A stretch of 64,000 nt of DNA, from assembly GCA_020747065.1 (NCBI GenBank), contig JAGMVK010000011.1:372001-436000 (forward strand), written 5' to 3'. Shown here piece after piece: positions 11,247 to 23,047 of the stretch. The translations under genes and the position numbers were made by a program. Within the stretch, counting starts at the first letter, position 1, and every line of letters begins with the position of its first letter. Below the pieces are notes generated by a model. The model searched no databases and was not told where the DNA came from. It saw only the letters and a program-made list of their open reading frames with translations. The DNA is from Cadophora sp. MPI-SDFR-AT-0126 (lineage: Eukaryota; Ascomycota; Leotiomycetes; Helotiales; Ploettnerulaceae).

Positions 11247-13079
11247 ATGTCGTTCGGCGGCCAAACCCCGACAATTATTGTGCTGAAGGAAGGTTAGTCA
11301 ACAACGGAAACCCTCAAAGATAAAAATAGAAGCTGATGGAACGGCAAAATAGGAACGGATGCATCGCAAGGAAAGGGCCAGATTGTCTCGAATATCAATG
11401 CATGTTTAGCTGTGCAAGCTACGATACGCAGTACACTTGGGCCTTACGGAGGAGATTTATTGCTCGTGGATGAAAATGGAAGACAGACGATTACAAATGA
11501 CGGCGCAACTGTCATGAAGGTGTGCACATCAGTTCCGGCTTTTTTGGAGTAATGTGCTGACTCGGAATAGCTTCTCGAGATCGTACACCCCGCCGCCCGA
11601 ATCCTGACCGATATTGCGAGATCACAAGATGCAGAGGTTGGAGATGGAACGACGTCTGTTGTGGTGCTGGCTGGTGAGATCCTGAAGGAGATCAAGGAAC
11701 ATGTTGAGCAGGGCGTTAGCTCGCAGACGATTATCAAGGGGTTGAGAAGAGCTTCGAACATGGCTGTTAATAAGGTGCGGGAGATTGCTGTTAATACCAG
11801 TGAGGGTAATCAGAGAGAGACTTTGGTCAAGTTGGCTGGAACGGCTATGAGCAGCAAGTTGATCAAGAGAAATACTGGGTTCTTCACGAAGAGTAGGACT
11901 CCACATTTGTTATGCAGGTGCATATGCTGACTTGTTACAGTGGTTGTTGACGCAGTCCTTACGCTCGACCAGGACGACCTCAACGAGAAGCTCATTGGTG
12001 TCAAGAAGATTCCTGGTGGCTCCCTTACCGACTCGCTCTTCGTCAATGGTGTAGCATTTAAGAAGACCTTCTCATATGCTGGATTCGAACAACAACCCAA
12101 GACCTTCAAGAACCCGAAAATCGTCTGCCTGAACGTCGAGCTCGAGCTCAAGTCCGAGAAAGACAATGCCGAAGTTAGAGTCGAGCAAGTTTCCGAATAC
12201 CAGGCTGTTGTCGATGCAGAATGGCAGATTATCTACAACAAGATGGAAGCTCTCTATAAGACTGGTGCCAAGGTTGTTCTATCCAAGCTCCCTATCGGTG
12301 ATCTTGCAACCCAGTACTTTGCAGACAGAGACATCTTCTGCGCAGGACGAGTCGCGTCCGATGATCTCGAGCGCATTATCCAAGCCACAGGAGGATCCAT
12401 CCAATCCACTTGCTCCGACATCCACCCCGAACATCTAGGAACTTGCGGTTCCTTCGAAGAGCGTCAAATCGGTGGCGAGCGTTTCAACTTCTTCGAAGAC
12501 TGCCCCGAAGCCAAGACCTGCACCCTCGTCCTTCGTGGCGGCGCTGAGCAATTCATCGCCGAAGTTGAGCGCTCCCTCCACGACGCCATCATGATCGTCA
12601 AGCGCGCTATCAAGAACAACACCATCGTCGCCGGTGGTGGCGCCTGCGAAATGGAAGTCTCTGCCTACCTTCACCGCTACGCCGACAAGAATGTCCCTCA
12701 CAAGCAGCAAGCGATCATTAAATCGTTCGCCAAAGCGCTCGAAGTGATTCCCCGCCAGCTCTGCGACAATGCCGGTTTTGACGCCACAGACATCCTGAAC
12801 AAGCTGCGCGTCGAGCACCGCAAGGGCAATACCTGGGCTGGTGTCGACTTTGACAATGAGGGTGTGCGGGATAATCTTGAGGCCTTCGTGTGGGAGCCTG
12901 CGCTGGTGAAGATTAATGCCATCCAGGCGGCGACGGAGGCGAGTTGTTTGATTCTGAGTGTCGATGAGACGATCAAGAATGAGGAGAGTGCGCAGCCTCA
13001 GGCGCCGCAAAGGGGTTTGCCGCCCGGAGCTGCACAAAGGGTAATGCGTGGTAGGGGACGTGGTATGCCAAGACGGTAG
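11247..13079 (+). CDS. CCT7: T-complex protein 1 subunit eta (cytosolic chaperonin CCT7)
   Basis: Four exons, 11247-11292, 11353-11519, 11571-11892 and 11941-13079, encode 557 aa, the normal length of CCT eta. Group II chaperonin hallmarks: [13 protein letters not shown] and NDGATVMK (ATP site), [13 protein letters not shown] (catalytic Asp motif), the apical domain with [17 protein letters not shown], and [12 protein letters not shown] in the late equatorial domain. The eta type is shown by [25 protein letters not shown] at the N-terminus (known of the family) and by the Gly/Arg-rich tail ([12 protein letters not shown]). It is one of eight subunits of the ATP-driven TRiC ring that folds actin, tubulin and other cytosolic proteins. 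Intron positions near the start are all phase-consistent. A housekeeping gene, useful as a sign of a nuclear chromosome arm rather than an accessory element. Confidence 0.97.
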
Positions 13080-15411
13080 AGAAGGATAGGCAGATGAGAA
13101 TGAGAGAGAAGTTCGATTTGGCATGAGCTTGTGGGTGAGATGGAGGGTTGATTGATGTATGATATTATACATGAGATGATGAAAAACTAGAATGGCTCGC
13201 TGCCCTCAATCCTCCTACCCAGAAATTCTACATTTCCTTCCTGTCTTGCACTCTCACGTCCCGACTTCCTGCCATGTCGAGATATTCTAGGATATTTTGC
13301 ACTCTATTATGTGGCAGAACGTACACTTACACTTCCAACACTCTCCAAGTGGCTCGAGCATGGTCAAAAAGAGAAGCACCAGGAAGTGTGACCTACGGCA
13401 CTATGCCATTGTAGACAAAGCCTCAGTGCTCTGGTGCGGGTGAGCGGAACCTAGGACTAGAGGAAGAACAGAGAAAAGAGGGAAAAAAGAGAGGATTTAA
13501 AGCTGAAGCAGATTCAAGTCACATCATGCTATTAGTTTATCAAGCTGCAGTACAAGACGGTAGAAGAAGCTGACGAGCGAGCGAATAGGTAGGGTGGGTA
13601 TTTCAAAGATTAATCTTACATTACTTACTGATATTCTACGCGTAATATCCATCTTGCGGCACAGAGTACTCCACTGGGGATTTCCCGAACTACGACTTAC
13701 TTCATGTCACACTAAACAAAACTCTTAGATGTCTCAGCCAATCAGCGTGTTTCGAGTCTAATTTTCAGGTCAGCCCAGGGTTGGATATTCTTGCCTTTTT
13801 GGATGTTGGACATAACTTCACAATCGAACCAAATAGTACGGCGTGCATGAGTATGGGAATTTATGATCAGCGCCGAACTTGCGGCGCGATTACTGGCTGT
13901 GAAGTTGGATGTACTTGATTGACAACATAGATAGAGTTTGGGGCTTGCATCTGAGTCTGAACTTTTGAGGTCTGGGCTTCTTGAGCTTGTGTTTTGGGCT
14001 GAGCTGAGGAAGAAGGGGCTGTGCTGTTTGACCAGAGTCGTAGCTGTTTCTGTTTGTAAGTAGACGTATTTCTGTGGGGAGTAGGTAAGGTTGAGCAAGG
14101 TTCATTGAGTTTGGAGTTCTGATTTTGTGGTTTGGTGGACACACAGGTTGGTTGATAGATGAGACGGAAAGCAAGGTAAGAAGACGAGAAAAGAAGATAA
14201 GATGAACCGTAAAGACAGGTAACCCGCGATATAGATAGACGACGTGAACTTGCAGCTTTTTAATTAGATTTCTGCAAACAGGGTCCCAGGAGCCAGGTAT
14301 CACAATGTGCTTGGACCTTTCTGTGCGGAGTCCGTGAACTGCATCAGTAGATCTTGATGACGGCTCAATGGTTGGGTCCCATCCGGCGGATGAGGCAAGC
14401 TGGTGATTGTGGCAGAGACCAGTGTGAGGAACTGGCAGATGCAAGGCTATGGTTTTTTTTTTCTCTTGGTCTGTACAGAAACTTGTGAGCCTTCTGCACT
14501 ACCCCGACTTCGAGCCCTTGTAGGCGTAGCTTGAAGACTCAGACGATTCTCGAGACAAATCCTTCAAGCGTAAACAAAAACCTAGTGAAATATATGACAG
14601 ATCTGCGCCTTGGATCATTCTCACAATCTTTGTTCTAGTACTAGATCATGATATCGACGTCTCAAAAGACTATGGTGAGGATTATAGGAGGAGTTTTCGA
14701 GAGATTCTCAACACACCACGTTTCGCTCATTCGTTTGTTGTCCCGTCTTTTCAAGGGGCGTGACTCGCTTATGGACCAATCTGCCCATGTGGAAAGCCTA
14801 TTTAGATTGTGGCTGCGTCAGCCCCACGGACGAACTTTCTTCCAGCGATACAGGAACATCTCCGAATCCCCTCATCCTTGGACCCGGCTCTCATCTCTGA
14901 TCGTCATGCGCTCCGTGCCCTGTCAATTTCTCCGCTCCCAAGGATGAAAACGGACACACGGCCGTTGCCGAGCTGGGGAAACCCCTACCTGCTGGGAAAT
15001 CCGGGCCAGATTCTCCTGAAACATGATCCTTGAGGGTCCGTCCCGTCTATATTAAAAAGTGCTATCGAGCGGGGTCTGGACGGGTGGTTTTGCTATGGTT
15101 TTTGCGCCTCTGTGGTGGAAGATCTACGGGAGGAGATTGACTTTGCCATGGGATGATAACTTGGTTCTCCCTGCTCAGCTGTCAGAACAAGATGCCGTCC
15201 CATGGTCACGCCCACGTTGTTCCATGGGATGGGTATGTTCGCATGTCCAGTTTCGTTTCTTGCTTCCTTCTTCCACCTTCCTTCCTTGCTCTTCATTTCG
15301 ATTTCTGGTTGGCGATTTACCTTTTTGGATTCGAGTTGAGTTCACTTCATTTTACTCATTGCTTTTACCGGTGAACGTTGGTTTGAGATTGAAGGCAAGG
15401 AGGATGTAAGG
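13080..15411. other. Gene-poor stretch between CCT7 and the SAT4-type gene
   Basis: About 2.3 kb. Open frames exist on both strands (the longest is on the minus strand, 13890-14444), but they lack any recognisable domain, overlap each other in several frames and are rich in Ser/Pro/Gln as read-through noise often is. A T run occurs at about 14453-14461. The last 350 bases before 15412 are pyrimidine-rich and look like promoter and leader of the next gene. I see no supported gene. Confidence 0.45.
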
Positions 15412-17021
15412 ATGAACTCCCCTCGCGCCGACGATGTTGTGTATGTTTCTCCCGTGAAGGAAGTCAAAGCTGGTCTGTGGACGCTTTTTGCCGGTGCGAC
15501 GGTCTTTCTTGGTTTGAGGCTTTACTGCAAGCTCTCCAGGAGGACGGGATTGTGGTACGATGATTATGTGTTGATCTTATCGTGGGTACGTACTTCTCAA
15601 ACATTCATGCGTTTACCACAGGCGAGGGTATACTGACGTTGATATACAGCTGGTGCTCATGGTCAACGACATAATCATCGACATTGAGTAAGTTTATCGC
15701 AAACTCTATCGTTCGGTTCATCCAAAATCTCATGCGTATCTCGTTTCCAAACAATGACCATAGATCTCGCATTATGATCAGCTCAGGGTGGCATGGGAAG
15801 GCTATTTCAGTTTGAGAGCTTGCAAGTTCGAAACAAATACTGACACTTTTTCCTTGTAGATGGTCGACTGGCTATGTTAAAGGCAACTGGGACGACCGCA
15901 TGCACATTCTCATCAACATCACATCATGCGGAACCTTAGTTGGACAAGCATGGTCCAAAACGGCCCTGGGTATCACCCTCCTGCGAATGTCGAATAAGAA
16001 GCAATCAGCAATCCTTTGGTACTGCATAATATCCATGAACGTTTACATGATCATAAAATGCTTCTTCCAATGGGCGAAATATTGCGGGAAGAGTGACTAT
16101 CAGAATTGGTACAATATCCAAGGCCCATGTCTCAACTACAATATCGTGAATAATTTCAAAATTGGCGGAAATACCTATAACATCGTTATGGATTTCGTCT
16201 TCGCGGCTTTCCCATGGTGGATCACTTGGTCGTTGGAGATGCGGAGGGTCGAGAAGATTGCTTTGTGTCTTACGATGAGTTTGGGGATGCTGTAAGTCTG
16301 GGAAATTCCGGTTGCAAGGGAAATGATCTAACTGTACTAGGGTTGCGGTAATGTCTGCTATCCGGACGAGCTGGAAAGACCGTCCGATCATGCATGTACA
16401 CGATGAGTACTACATGTGTAAGCCTCATTCCGTCCGCATATTCAATATCTCATCTAACAAGAATTTTCAACAGGGCGAAACGGCATGTCCAATATCTGGT
16501 ACTCTGCAGAAGTGGCAGGAACCATAATAGTGCAATGCATACCCATCCTCCGACCCTTCCTCCGCGACATCAAAACAACCATGTCCTCCAGACGTAACGG
16601 CGACAGCTCTCTCAACCGCAGCCAACTCGGCAGCGTAGCGCGCCAAAGCCGAGTCATCACCAACCCCAACTTCGACTTCAAATTCAAGCAGTTCGACGAA
16701 GAACAAGACCCCACCTACCTCACCAGCTACCAAAACGCCTCCGATAAACACACCGCCGAAGTCTTCGCTCTGGATATCATCCCCGAGGAGCCAAAAGAGA
16801 TGCGTAGAGCGAGTTATAACTCGCAGAGTCCGAGTGAGACGGGACGCTTGACGCCGATGCTTCCCGCGGGCCCGTTGTTTGCAAATTCGAGTTGGAGATT
16901 CTCGACGGGGACGGGGAGTGATAGGACGGATATGATGAGTCCGATGCCTACTTCACCGTGGATTGATCTAGAGCAGCAGAAGGGTCTGTCACCAGCGCCA
17001 CCGAGATCGACGCCCCCATGA
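15412..17021 (+). CDS. SAT4/rhodopsin-like seven-helix fungal integral membrane protein
   Basis: Five exons, 15412-15585, 15650-15687, 15860-16291, 16341-16417 and 16474-17021, give 422 aa with all phases consistent. Helices are visible at VKAGLWTLFAGATVFLGLRLY, LVLMVNDIIIDI, the segment around GTLVGQAWSKTALGITLL, SAILWYCIISMNVYMIIKC, NIVMDFVFAAFPWWITW, IALCLTMSLGMLVAVMSAI and VAGTIIVQCIPILRPFL. The typical RTGLWYDDY (family D-D-Y/W motif after helix 1) and the Cys in NIQGPCLNYN are present. Relatives include Pth11-like receptors and the SAT4 protein; function is mostly unknown, and no CFEM domain precedes the helices here. The C-terminal ~150 aa are cytoplasmic, Ser/Pro-rich and low complexity. 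Codon composition turns G-rich in this tail. Confidence 0.9.
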
Positions 17022-17520
17022 ATTTGATGTAGGGTGGAGAGAGGGAGTCTGTAGGATTTGGGTGTTTTGTTGTAGGTTTAACAAAATGCATTGTATCATT
17101 GGGCTGGAGTAGCACAAAACGGAGTCTCGGGGATTGGAAATTTAGTGAATGAAAGCATTTCGAATAGGTGCTGGTTACTTGCTTGAGATAAGTGCTGAAA
17201 GAGGTTTGTCCAATCGTTTGATATCTGGGGTTACACGAGCCTCATGCACGGCTGGTATCCATTGGCTCTTCCCTGGATCCACGTTGACGTGCATACTAAT
17301 CTCTTGCTTTTGGCTTCCTGCAGCATACAAAGCCCGAGGTGCCGAGATCGAAGGCCTCGTCGACAAATGGGGGTGATAGCAGGAATGCGGCCTCCCGTGC
17401 AGACAAAATGGGGCTTCAAGAGCTCCGACACTGACCTTGAGCAGTATCTCTCACTTGATAGTATTGTCTTTGGAGCCTTCAATAGAATCGGAGAAATGCT
17501 CTTCAAACTATCGCATCAAT
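17022..17520. other. Intergenic region
   Basis: About 500 bases with no supported gene. It holds the 3' region of the membrane-protein gene and the promoter of the deaminase-like gene. An open frame begins at 17437 upstream of the chosen ATG at 17521 and would add 28 residues if used. Confidence 0.45.
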
Positions 17521-19564
17521 ATGGGCAAGCCATTGAACAAGACAGAGCTCCAGCAACTCCAGGCCAAGATCGTCTTGCTTCAAGCTCTGAACGACACGCC
17601 TTCCCAACCTGCTGAAAAGCCCCTGGTGGAAGACCATCGAGAAAATCGTCGATCTGCACCTCGAGTTCTGAGCCTGTTCCGGGAGAAAGAACTGACGGAG
17701 AATTTGGCGTTTATCGCGAGTACGACAGACGATCCTGCTAAAGTTCTGGCTTTAGCTATCGAGGAAGAGAATGCTGGGCAAGGAATGAATATCACTCTTG
17801 CTGTGAACAACGGGCTACTGGAGAATGTTCGGACTGGGTTTGAGAAGATGGCCAAAGTTTTGCACAATATCCGCAGAGAAGGTGAGAACCCCAAAGGCTT
17901 GCCCGTTACACGTCGGCTACTAACCATGCCACCTAGGAGTTGCGAGCCAGAAACACCAAGATGATCTTCTGATGGCTATTGTCTCTCTAAACCACAATCG
18001 GATTTTGTGTCGCCTAAGGTCTCGGCATGCCACTCTTCGATGCAACTTCAAAAAGGAAAAGTTAGAAAGGCCAAAGACCATTCCTATCCTGAAAGCAGCT
18101 TTCGAGCAGATCACCACCAATGGCCAGCCTGTACTTTTCAAGGATCTTTACAAGCGTCTGGCTAGTCTTGTTGGGACCCTTGACAGGATCTTTATCGCGC
18201 TGGAGAACCTAAAGCCCAGCATTGTGGTGGCTGAACAGGGTAGAAAACTCTTGGTCGAGTTGGTTAAGACTGCATCGGAGTTGTCAACTGCAAGTGGCTT
18301 CCCAGCTATCCTGAACCGCTGCAAATTGGATCCGAACTCGAGGGAGTTTGTCACCAATGCCATTCGCAAACTTGGACGTTATTGTACTGCCACACGGTTT
18401 CTCTGTCAAGCTGCTTCGCGATTCTCCATCTTTAGCCAAATTCGAATTTCGATCATCAAATTGCCAGCTATTCCATTACCAGCCATCTCAGACCCCGAAG
18501 AACTTGTCAACGGTATCATCACCGACATGTTCAAGATCAAAGAGTCCCAAGATGCGACTTCGAAGTTGCTACTTCGTTTCAAGAACAGAAAGGTCCAGTA
18601 TTCCCAAGTCTGCACCTCCATCGCCTCGGTTCGACCCGTAGTCCACGCAGAAATTCAACTCTTGGTGCACTACGAATCACAAAATCTTACACTCCCACCG
18701 AGGATCATCTGCTCTAGCAAAAAGGCATGTTTTCTCTGCAACCTCTTCATTGAGCTCCATGGAAAATACATCGTCCCCAGCACTCACGGGAAGCTGTATG
18801 AGAAATGGACACTACCAGCGAGTTTGACGACGCTCACAGGCGACCAAAATATTGCTATGCAATCGGCCGTTCGATCTTTTGACACTAATCTGAATGAAAG
18901 ACTGCAGCGGGAGATACTGGTCGCTGAGAAAAGATTCCCGGCTCCTTGTGAGAGTATTGTGTTTGGGTCTGCAGTTTGGTCTGAGTTGCGAGAGCCATCA
19001 CCGAGCCCTATCCGACGTGTGGATTCTGGCTATGATGATGGAGAGAAGGAAGACGTGGCATCATCGTCATCAACGACCATCAGATCTTTGGGTCAGTTCG
19101 AAACCCCTGTCACATTCGAATCTCCAATCCAACCGAGCCCAATTGAAGCAAAATCCCCAATACAATCCGAATCTCCAGTTCTATTGATGCCTCCAACACC
19201 CATCCAGGCAGAGTCTCCCTACACCATGCTGAAAATAGGAGAATCGATGTCATTCGAGCTGTCTCGGTACGCCCAGCTCGTAAAAGTGGCTACGCCACGC
19301 CTCCACCTCACTATCTCCTACGAAGCCTGGGAACAAAGTCTGATCTCGCTTGCAAGTGCCGAAATACGTAGTGGAACTATGGGTTGTCGCTTAAGTGTTT
19401 CTTGGCTTGAAGATCCCGAATCTCTGGATCCGTGCTCGAAGGTCGTTGATCTGGCCATTTTTCCAGACAGCTTCCAGAACACTTTCGATCAACTTGCAGG
19501 ATCCTGTGATTTCTATGTCAAAAAGGGCCGAGATGTTGTGTCTATACAGACTACTTATACGTAG
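17521..19564 (+). CDS. Nucleic-acid/nucleotide deaminase-like protein (OTT_1508-like)
   Basis: Two exons, 17521-17881 and 17937-19564, joined across an intron with a perfect TACTAAC branch site, give 662 aa. The central block has the zinc-deaminase signature: H357-A-E359 (VVHAEIQLLVHYE) and C385-x-x-C388 (KKACFLCNLFIELHGKY), followed by THGKLYEKW. A similar HAE + CxxC arrangement with a downstream W occurs in the fungal OTT_1508-like deaminases described in comparative work on deaminase families. H and the two Cys would bind zinc and the Glu would act as the acid/base. The 350-residue N-terminal part is helical; a Ser/Pro-rich linker with repeated ESP/QSP units precedes a C-terminal globular region. 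The in-frame ATG at 17437 is possible but lies in poorer context. The substrate is not known; editing or defence roles are inference. Confidence 0.8.
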
Positions 19565-19693
19565 CATCTCAATTCCTGCGCAGGTCAAGCGAGCAAGATG
19601 TCTGCTCGCACTTTGGTGAGAACACAAGCAAGATGACGCCTCTGAAACGGAAAGGGAGAGCAGTGAAGATGTCAAAAATGACTCGAAATATCT

Positions 19694-20548
19694 CTATGTG
19701 CTTACGCTAGCATTCTTGGGTAGCTCAGTTCCAATGGCAGCGGTAGCGCCAGCATCAACAGGCAGCACAACACCAGTCATCCATCTCGATTCATCTCCAG
19801 CAAGAAAGCGCACGGTCGCACCTACATCCCACCCATTACCCTCTGTCTTCAACAAATTTCTGTTCTTCCTCGCTTCCCTCGCCTCCTCACTCATGCCTTT
19901 CGCGTACATCATAGGCGTGTAGACCATCCCAGGACACACACAATTGACTCGAATACCAGCCGGCGCATGGTGAGCCGCCATTGCTCTCGTCATATTGACA
20001 ATGGCACCTTTGCTCGTTGGGTAAAGCAAATGTGGCGTCCCACCCATCAGGCCCGCCACGCTCGCCATATTGATGATACTGCCCGTATAACCCATCGAGC
20101 GGTCATTCTTCATCATTTCCGGGATAACAAATTTCGACATGAGAACCATCGTTGAGACATTGATCTCCAGTCCTTTGGCCCAAAGTTCCATATCGACCTC
20201 AATAGCCGTACCGGGCGCTCCTCCGATCCCTACGCAGTTGAACAAGATGTCTATCCTTCCGTACATTTCCACTGCGGTCTTGACTATTCTTTGACAGTCT
20301 TCGGATGATGTCACGTCGGCGCCGATGGCGGTGCCTTTGCCTTTCCCTTCTGCTTCGATCATTTCTACGGTACGCTGAGCGAGAGCGAGGTTCATGTCGA
20401 CACAGACGACACAGCAGCCGTCTTCGGCGAGGAGGATTGCTGCGGCACGTGCGTTGCCGATGCCATCTCCAACTGCGCCAGCTCCTGTCACTATGGCAAC
20501 TTTTCCAGCGAGTGATCGTGTCGGGCGGCGGAATATCGGATCTTCCAT
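19694..20548 (-). CDS. Short-chain dehydrogenase/reductase (SDR 1 of the cluster)
   Basis: A single exon of 284 aa. I chose ATG 20548 (MEDPIFRR) over the longer open frame because it places the Rossmann fold at the usual position. Motifs: TGAGAVGDGIG (21-31, cofactor loop), NCVGIGG, IINMASVAG (S163) and Y176-PTS-K180 (catalytic Tyr and Lys), then the PG motif region CPGMVYTP. The enzyme should oxidise an alcohol or reduce a carbonyl with NAD(P)(H). CVDMN after strand 2 has an Asp that favours NAD(H) by family rules. It is convergent with the deaminase-like gene and is the left-most member of the oxidoreductase block. Confidence 0.92.
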   Translation of the reverse strand: MEDPIFRRPTRSLAGKVAIVTGAGAVGDGIGNARAAAILLAEDGCCVVCVDMNLALAQRTVEMIEAEGKGKGTAIGADVTSSEDCQRIVKTAVEMYGRIDILFNCVGIGGAPGTAIEVDMELWAKGLEINVSTMVLMSKFVIPEMMKNDRSMGYTGSIINMASVAGLMGGTPHLLYPTSKGAIVNMTRAMAAHHAPAGIRVNCVCPGMVYTPMMYAKGMSEEAREARKNRNLLKTEGNGWDVGATVRFLAGDESRWMTGVVLPVDAGATAAIGTELPKNASVST

Positions 20549-20983
20549 GATGTATGACTCCTCGTCGACTGACCTGAGGCGGAGTTGTGATACTAGAGTT
20601 CGAACTTTTTGGGCTTTTGACCTTTGGTGACTGACCAACGTGAATTTCGATAGCTAGGAGGCTTAGATGATGAGTCCGTAGTATTTCGCTGAGATTGGGC
20701 GCGAATGCTGGGTCAACTAACAGAATGCAGTGCCACAGGCGCTACGACGTTTATTTAGTCCGAGCCGCCTCGGCTATGTGAGTATTAAAGCCGAGAAGCT
20801 TTGCCGTCCGAAATGTGTTCATATTTTCAACTGACAATTGAGAGACGGTCGTGATAAGAGTTTAGTAGATTGGACAAGAATCAGTCTTAAGTCTGCCACA
20901 GTATCATAGGAGTCAAATCGGTTGAGCATGCAAATTCAAAATTTCAAGATAAATTTTTGGTTTTCATACAAGATTGCTCGGAT
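20549..20983. promoter_or_regulatory. Promoter region of SDR 1
   Basis: About 435 bases between the SDR 1 ATG (minus strand) and the 3' end of the zinc alcohol dehydrogenase. It contains the inverted CGG repeat annotated separately. No gene in it. Confidence 0.6.
20763..20795. promoter_or_regulatory. Candidate Zn2Cys6 sites: nested CGG inverted repeats
   Basis: CTCGGCT (20769-20775) and AGCCGAG (20789-20795) form a perfect inverted repeat separated by 13 bases. AGCCG (20763-20767) and CGGCT (20771-20775) form another, 3 bases apart. CGG half-sites at fixed spacing are the classic target of Zn2Cys6 dimers. The motif lies 215-250 bases upstream of the SDR 1 ATG and recurs, as CTCGGCTA, in other promoters of this block. 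Confidence 0.55.
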
Positions 20984-22355
20984 TTATCTGGCATGAGAAG
21001 GTATCAAAGCCATACGGCTCTTGATCTTGCCATCATGCAAGTCCTGTAGTACCTTTGGGAAGTCCTTCAGATCACCCGTCTCCACCTGTGGCCGAATTGC
21101 CTTCTGAGCGATCAAGTCCAAGACCTCAACGACATCTTGATACTGGCCACCATAATTGAACACAATAGTCAATCTTTTCTTGATGCAAAGCTTGGCATCG
21201 ATAGTGGTCTCATTTGAGAGAGTCCCAACGTACAATAGTTTTCCTCCCATGCGCACTATGTCGAGGAAGTTAGCTTAGCGAGAATTCTAAGTCGTGAGAT
21301 GTCGACCTGATGCAGACTCACCAATCTTCTGAGCATCACTGACAGTCTGCTTCATACCAACAAAGTCTGCAACGACATCGATAGAGTTCTCTAGTCCTCT
21401 CTCTTTAACAAAGTCCGGTATTGATACACCTATGGGCACGATATCCTCTTGTGACACACCGAGTTTGACAGCCTCATCCAATGTCGCCTGTCTCGTATCG
21501 GAAACGATCACTCTGGCTCTAATCCACAAGATGACTTGTAGAGCATTGAATCCCAGCCCACCGAGTCCGAACAAGAAGACTTTTTGACCTTTCTTGATTT
21601 CGGCTCGCTTGACGATGGCTGAGTACGAAGTTGTTCCTGCGTCGGTAGCGACAGCGCCTTCAGCTGGGGAAACGCCTGCACGGAAAATATGACTATCAGT
21701 TTTCTTTTTCATTATCGAATATCCTTCTCAGTTGGAGCATACCCTTCGGAAGCGGAACTGCAGCTCTTTCATCGATTGCAATGAAATCTGCAAAACTTCC
21801 ATCTTGGCCAATGCCATGATGTTGTCCTTTCTGGCAAAGCTGAGCAAGATCACGCCCGCATTCTGAGCAGTCACTTTCCCCACAGCCAGGAACCGCATAG
21901 ATGGCAACAAGATCTCCCAACTTGTGTTTGGAATCTTTCACCTGCGAGCCGATTCGCACTATCTCGCCGCAACCTTCGTGGCCCTGAGCGTGTCAGTTCT
22001 GGAAAATGAATTTGAATCAGAGTGGTATGGAAACTTACTAGGGTATATACATCGTGGTAATGTGGGAAATTTCTCTCTGTTTTCAAGAGAGACCAGTCAC
22101 TATGGCAGACTATAATTATCAGAATCCGCTCTGATTATCCATTGTGGGGGATCACTTACCACCAGCAGCGAGGACTTTCACGAGAAATCCTGTCTCCGGA
22201 GCAGATGGCACGGGGACCTCCTCGTAAACCTGTTTAGATATTGTCAGATTTTCTCAATGATTCTTAAATCAAGTTCACTTCGAATGTGAGCATGTCAAGA
22301 TTTTTTTCAGACTCACAGGCTCGTAGTTTCCCTTGTATTTCCTCCATGCGAACAT
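20984..22355 (-). CDS. Zinc-dependent alcohol dehydrogenase (MDR family)
   Basis: Six exons, 22355-22317, 22229-22160, 22109-22039, 21983-21743, 21675-21322 and 21255-20984, sum to 348 aa, the usual length. Catalytic zinc ligand C38 in VCHSDW, G61-H62-E63 (GHEGCGE) at the second ligand, and a structural-zinc lobe with C94, C99, C102 and C110. The first spacing is CX4C rather than the common CX2C. The cofactor domain has LFGLGGLGFNALQV, followed by SDTRQATLDEA, where the Asp suggests NAD(H). Reaction: reversible oxidation of a primary or secondary alcohol. It faces the CoA-ligase gene head to head across a 692-base divergent promoter. The extra residues in the structural lobe are the one unusual point; the rest is standard. 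Confidence 0.92.
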
Positions 22356-23047
22356 TGTCGGGGGTACTGGCGGGCCTTCCATACTTGCAATTGCTGATTG
22401 TTACTGGACATAAAATCCACTTCATTACCAACTTTCAAAAAATATCTTGGATTTTGACTTGTAGATTTAGCGAAATCTGCATCACTGAGAATGAATTATT
22501 ACCCCGCGTCTCGTTGTAAGTGGTTGTAAGCAGAGTCCAATGTCCCCGCGTTGCCCCCGGCTTTTCCCCCACTTCCGAGAAATCTGAATCTCGAGTCATT
22601 CCCTTTACCGACGTGTCCAGACTTTGTCATATCGTATGTAAGCCTCTAGGAGACCCCGCCTCCTTGGCAATTCCAAATCAACGGTTCGAGATCCCGCTCC
22701 GGTAATGGAGTTTGGGGTCCAGCTGCACTACTGCAGGCTTTTCGGTAAGCCTGAAATAGCATAGGAAGTATCCACTTCACTGCCGGCCGCCTGGGAAGCC
22801 TAATCATGGGTCAATCGGCATACATGCAATACCAATAGAATTTAGATGTTGTTATTGTTAGGCCGTAGAGGAATCCATTCGTCTTTATGGGATTTAAAAG
22901 TCTACCTGAATCTTTGTTACTTAAGGACTTGATTCAAGCACGTGAAAGGAAAGTCTTGAAAGCACGCCGAAACATTTACTTTGTGCCCGAGCTATTGGGA
23001 TTCCTTCTCATCACTTCACATGGTTACAGTCTAGAATTCTAAACAGG
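22356..23047. promoter_or_regulatory. Divergent promoter, alcohol dehydrogenase / acyl-CoA ligase
   Basis: 692 bases between two outward-facing ATGs. It holds TTACCCCGCG at 22499-22508 and TCCCCGCGTTG at 22543-22553, the same CCCCGC core as in other promoters of the block. CTCCGGTAATGGAG (22697-22710) has a short CTCC/GGAG inverted repeat containing a CGG. Confidence 0.5.

Noticed and set aside
12435..13172. 245-aa open frame antisense to CCT7
   Set aside because: A shadow of the CCT7 gene; no independent features.
13890..14444. 184-aa open frame on the minus strand
   Set aside because: No domain, no homologue pattern, overlapping frames of similar length and no sensible promoter or splice structure; likely chance.
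22640..22720. tRNA-like GGTTCGAGATCC
   Set aside because: No cloverleaf can be built; it lies in the divergent ADH/ligase promoter.
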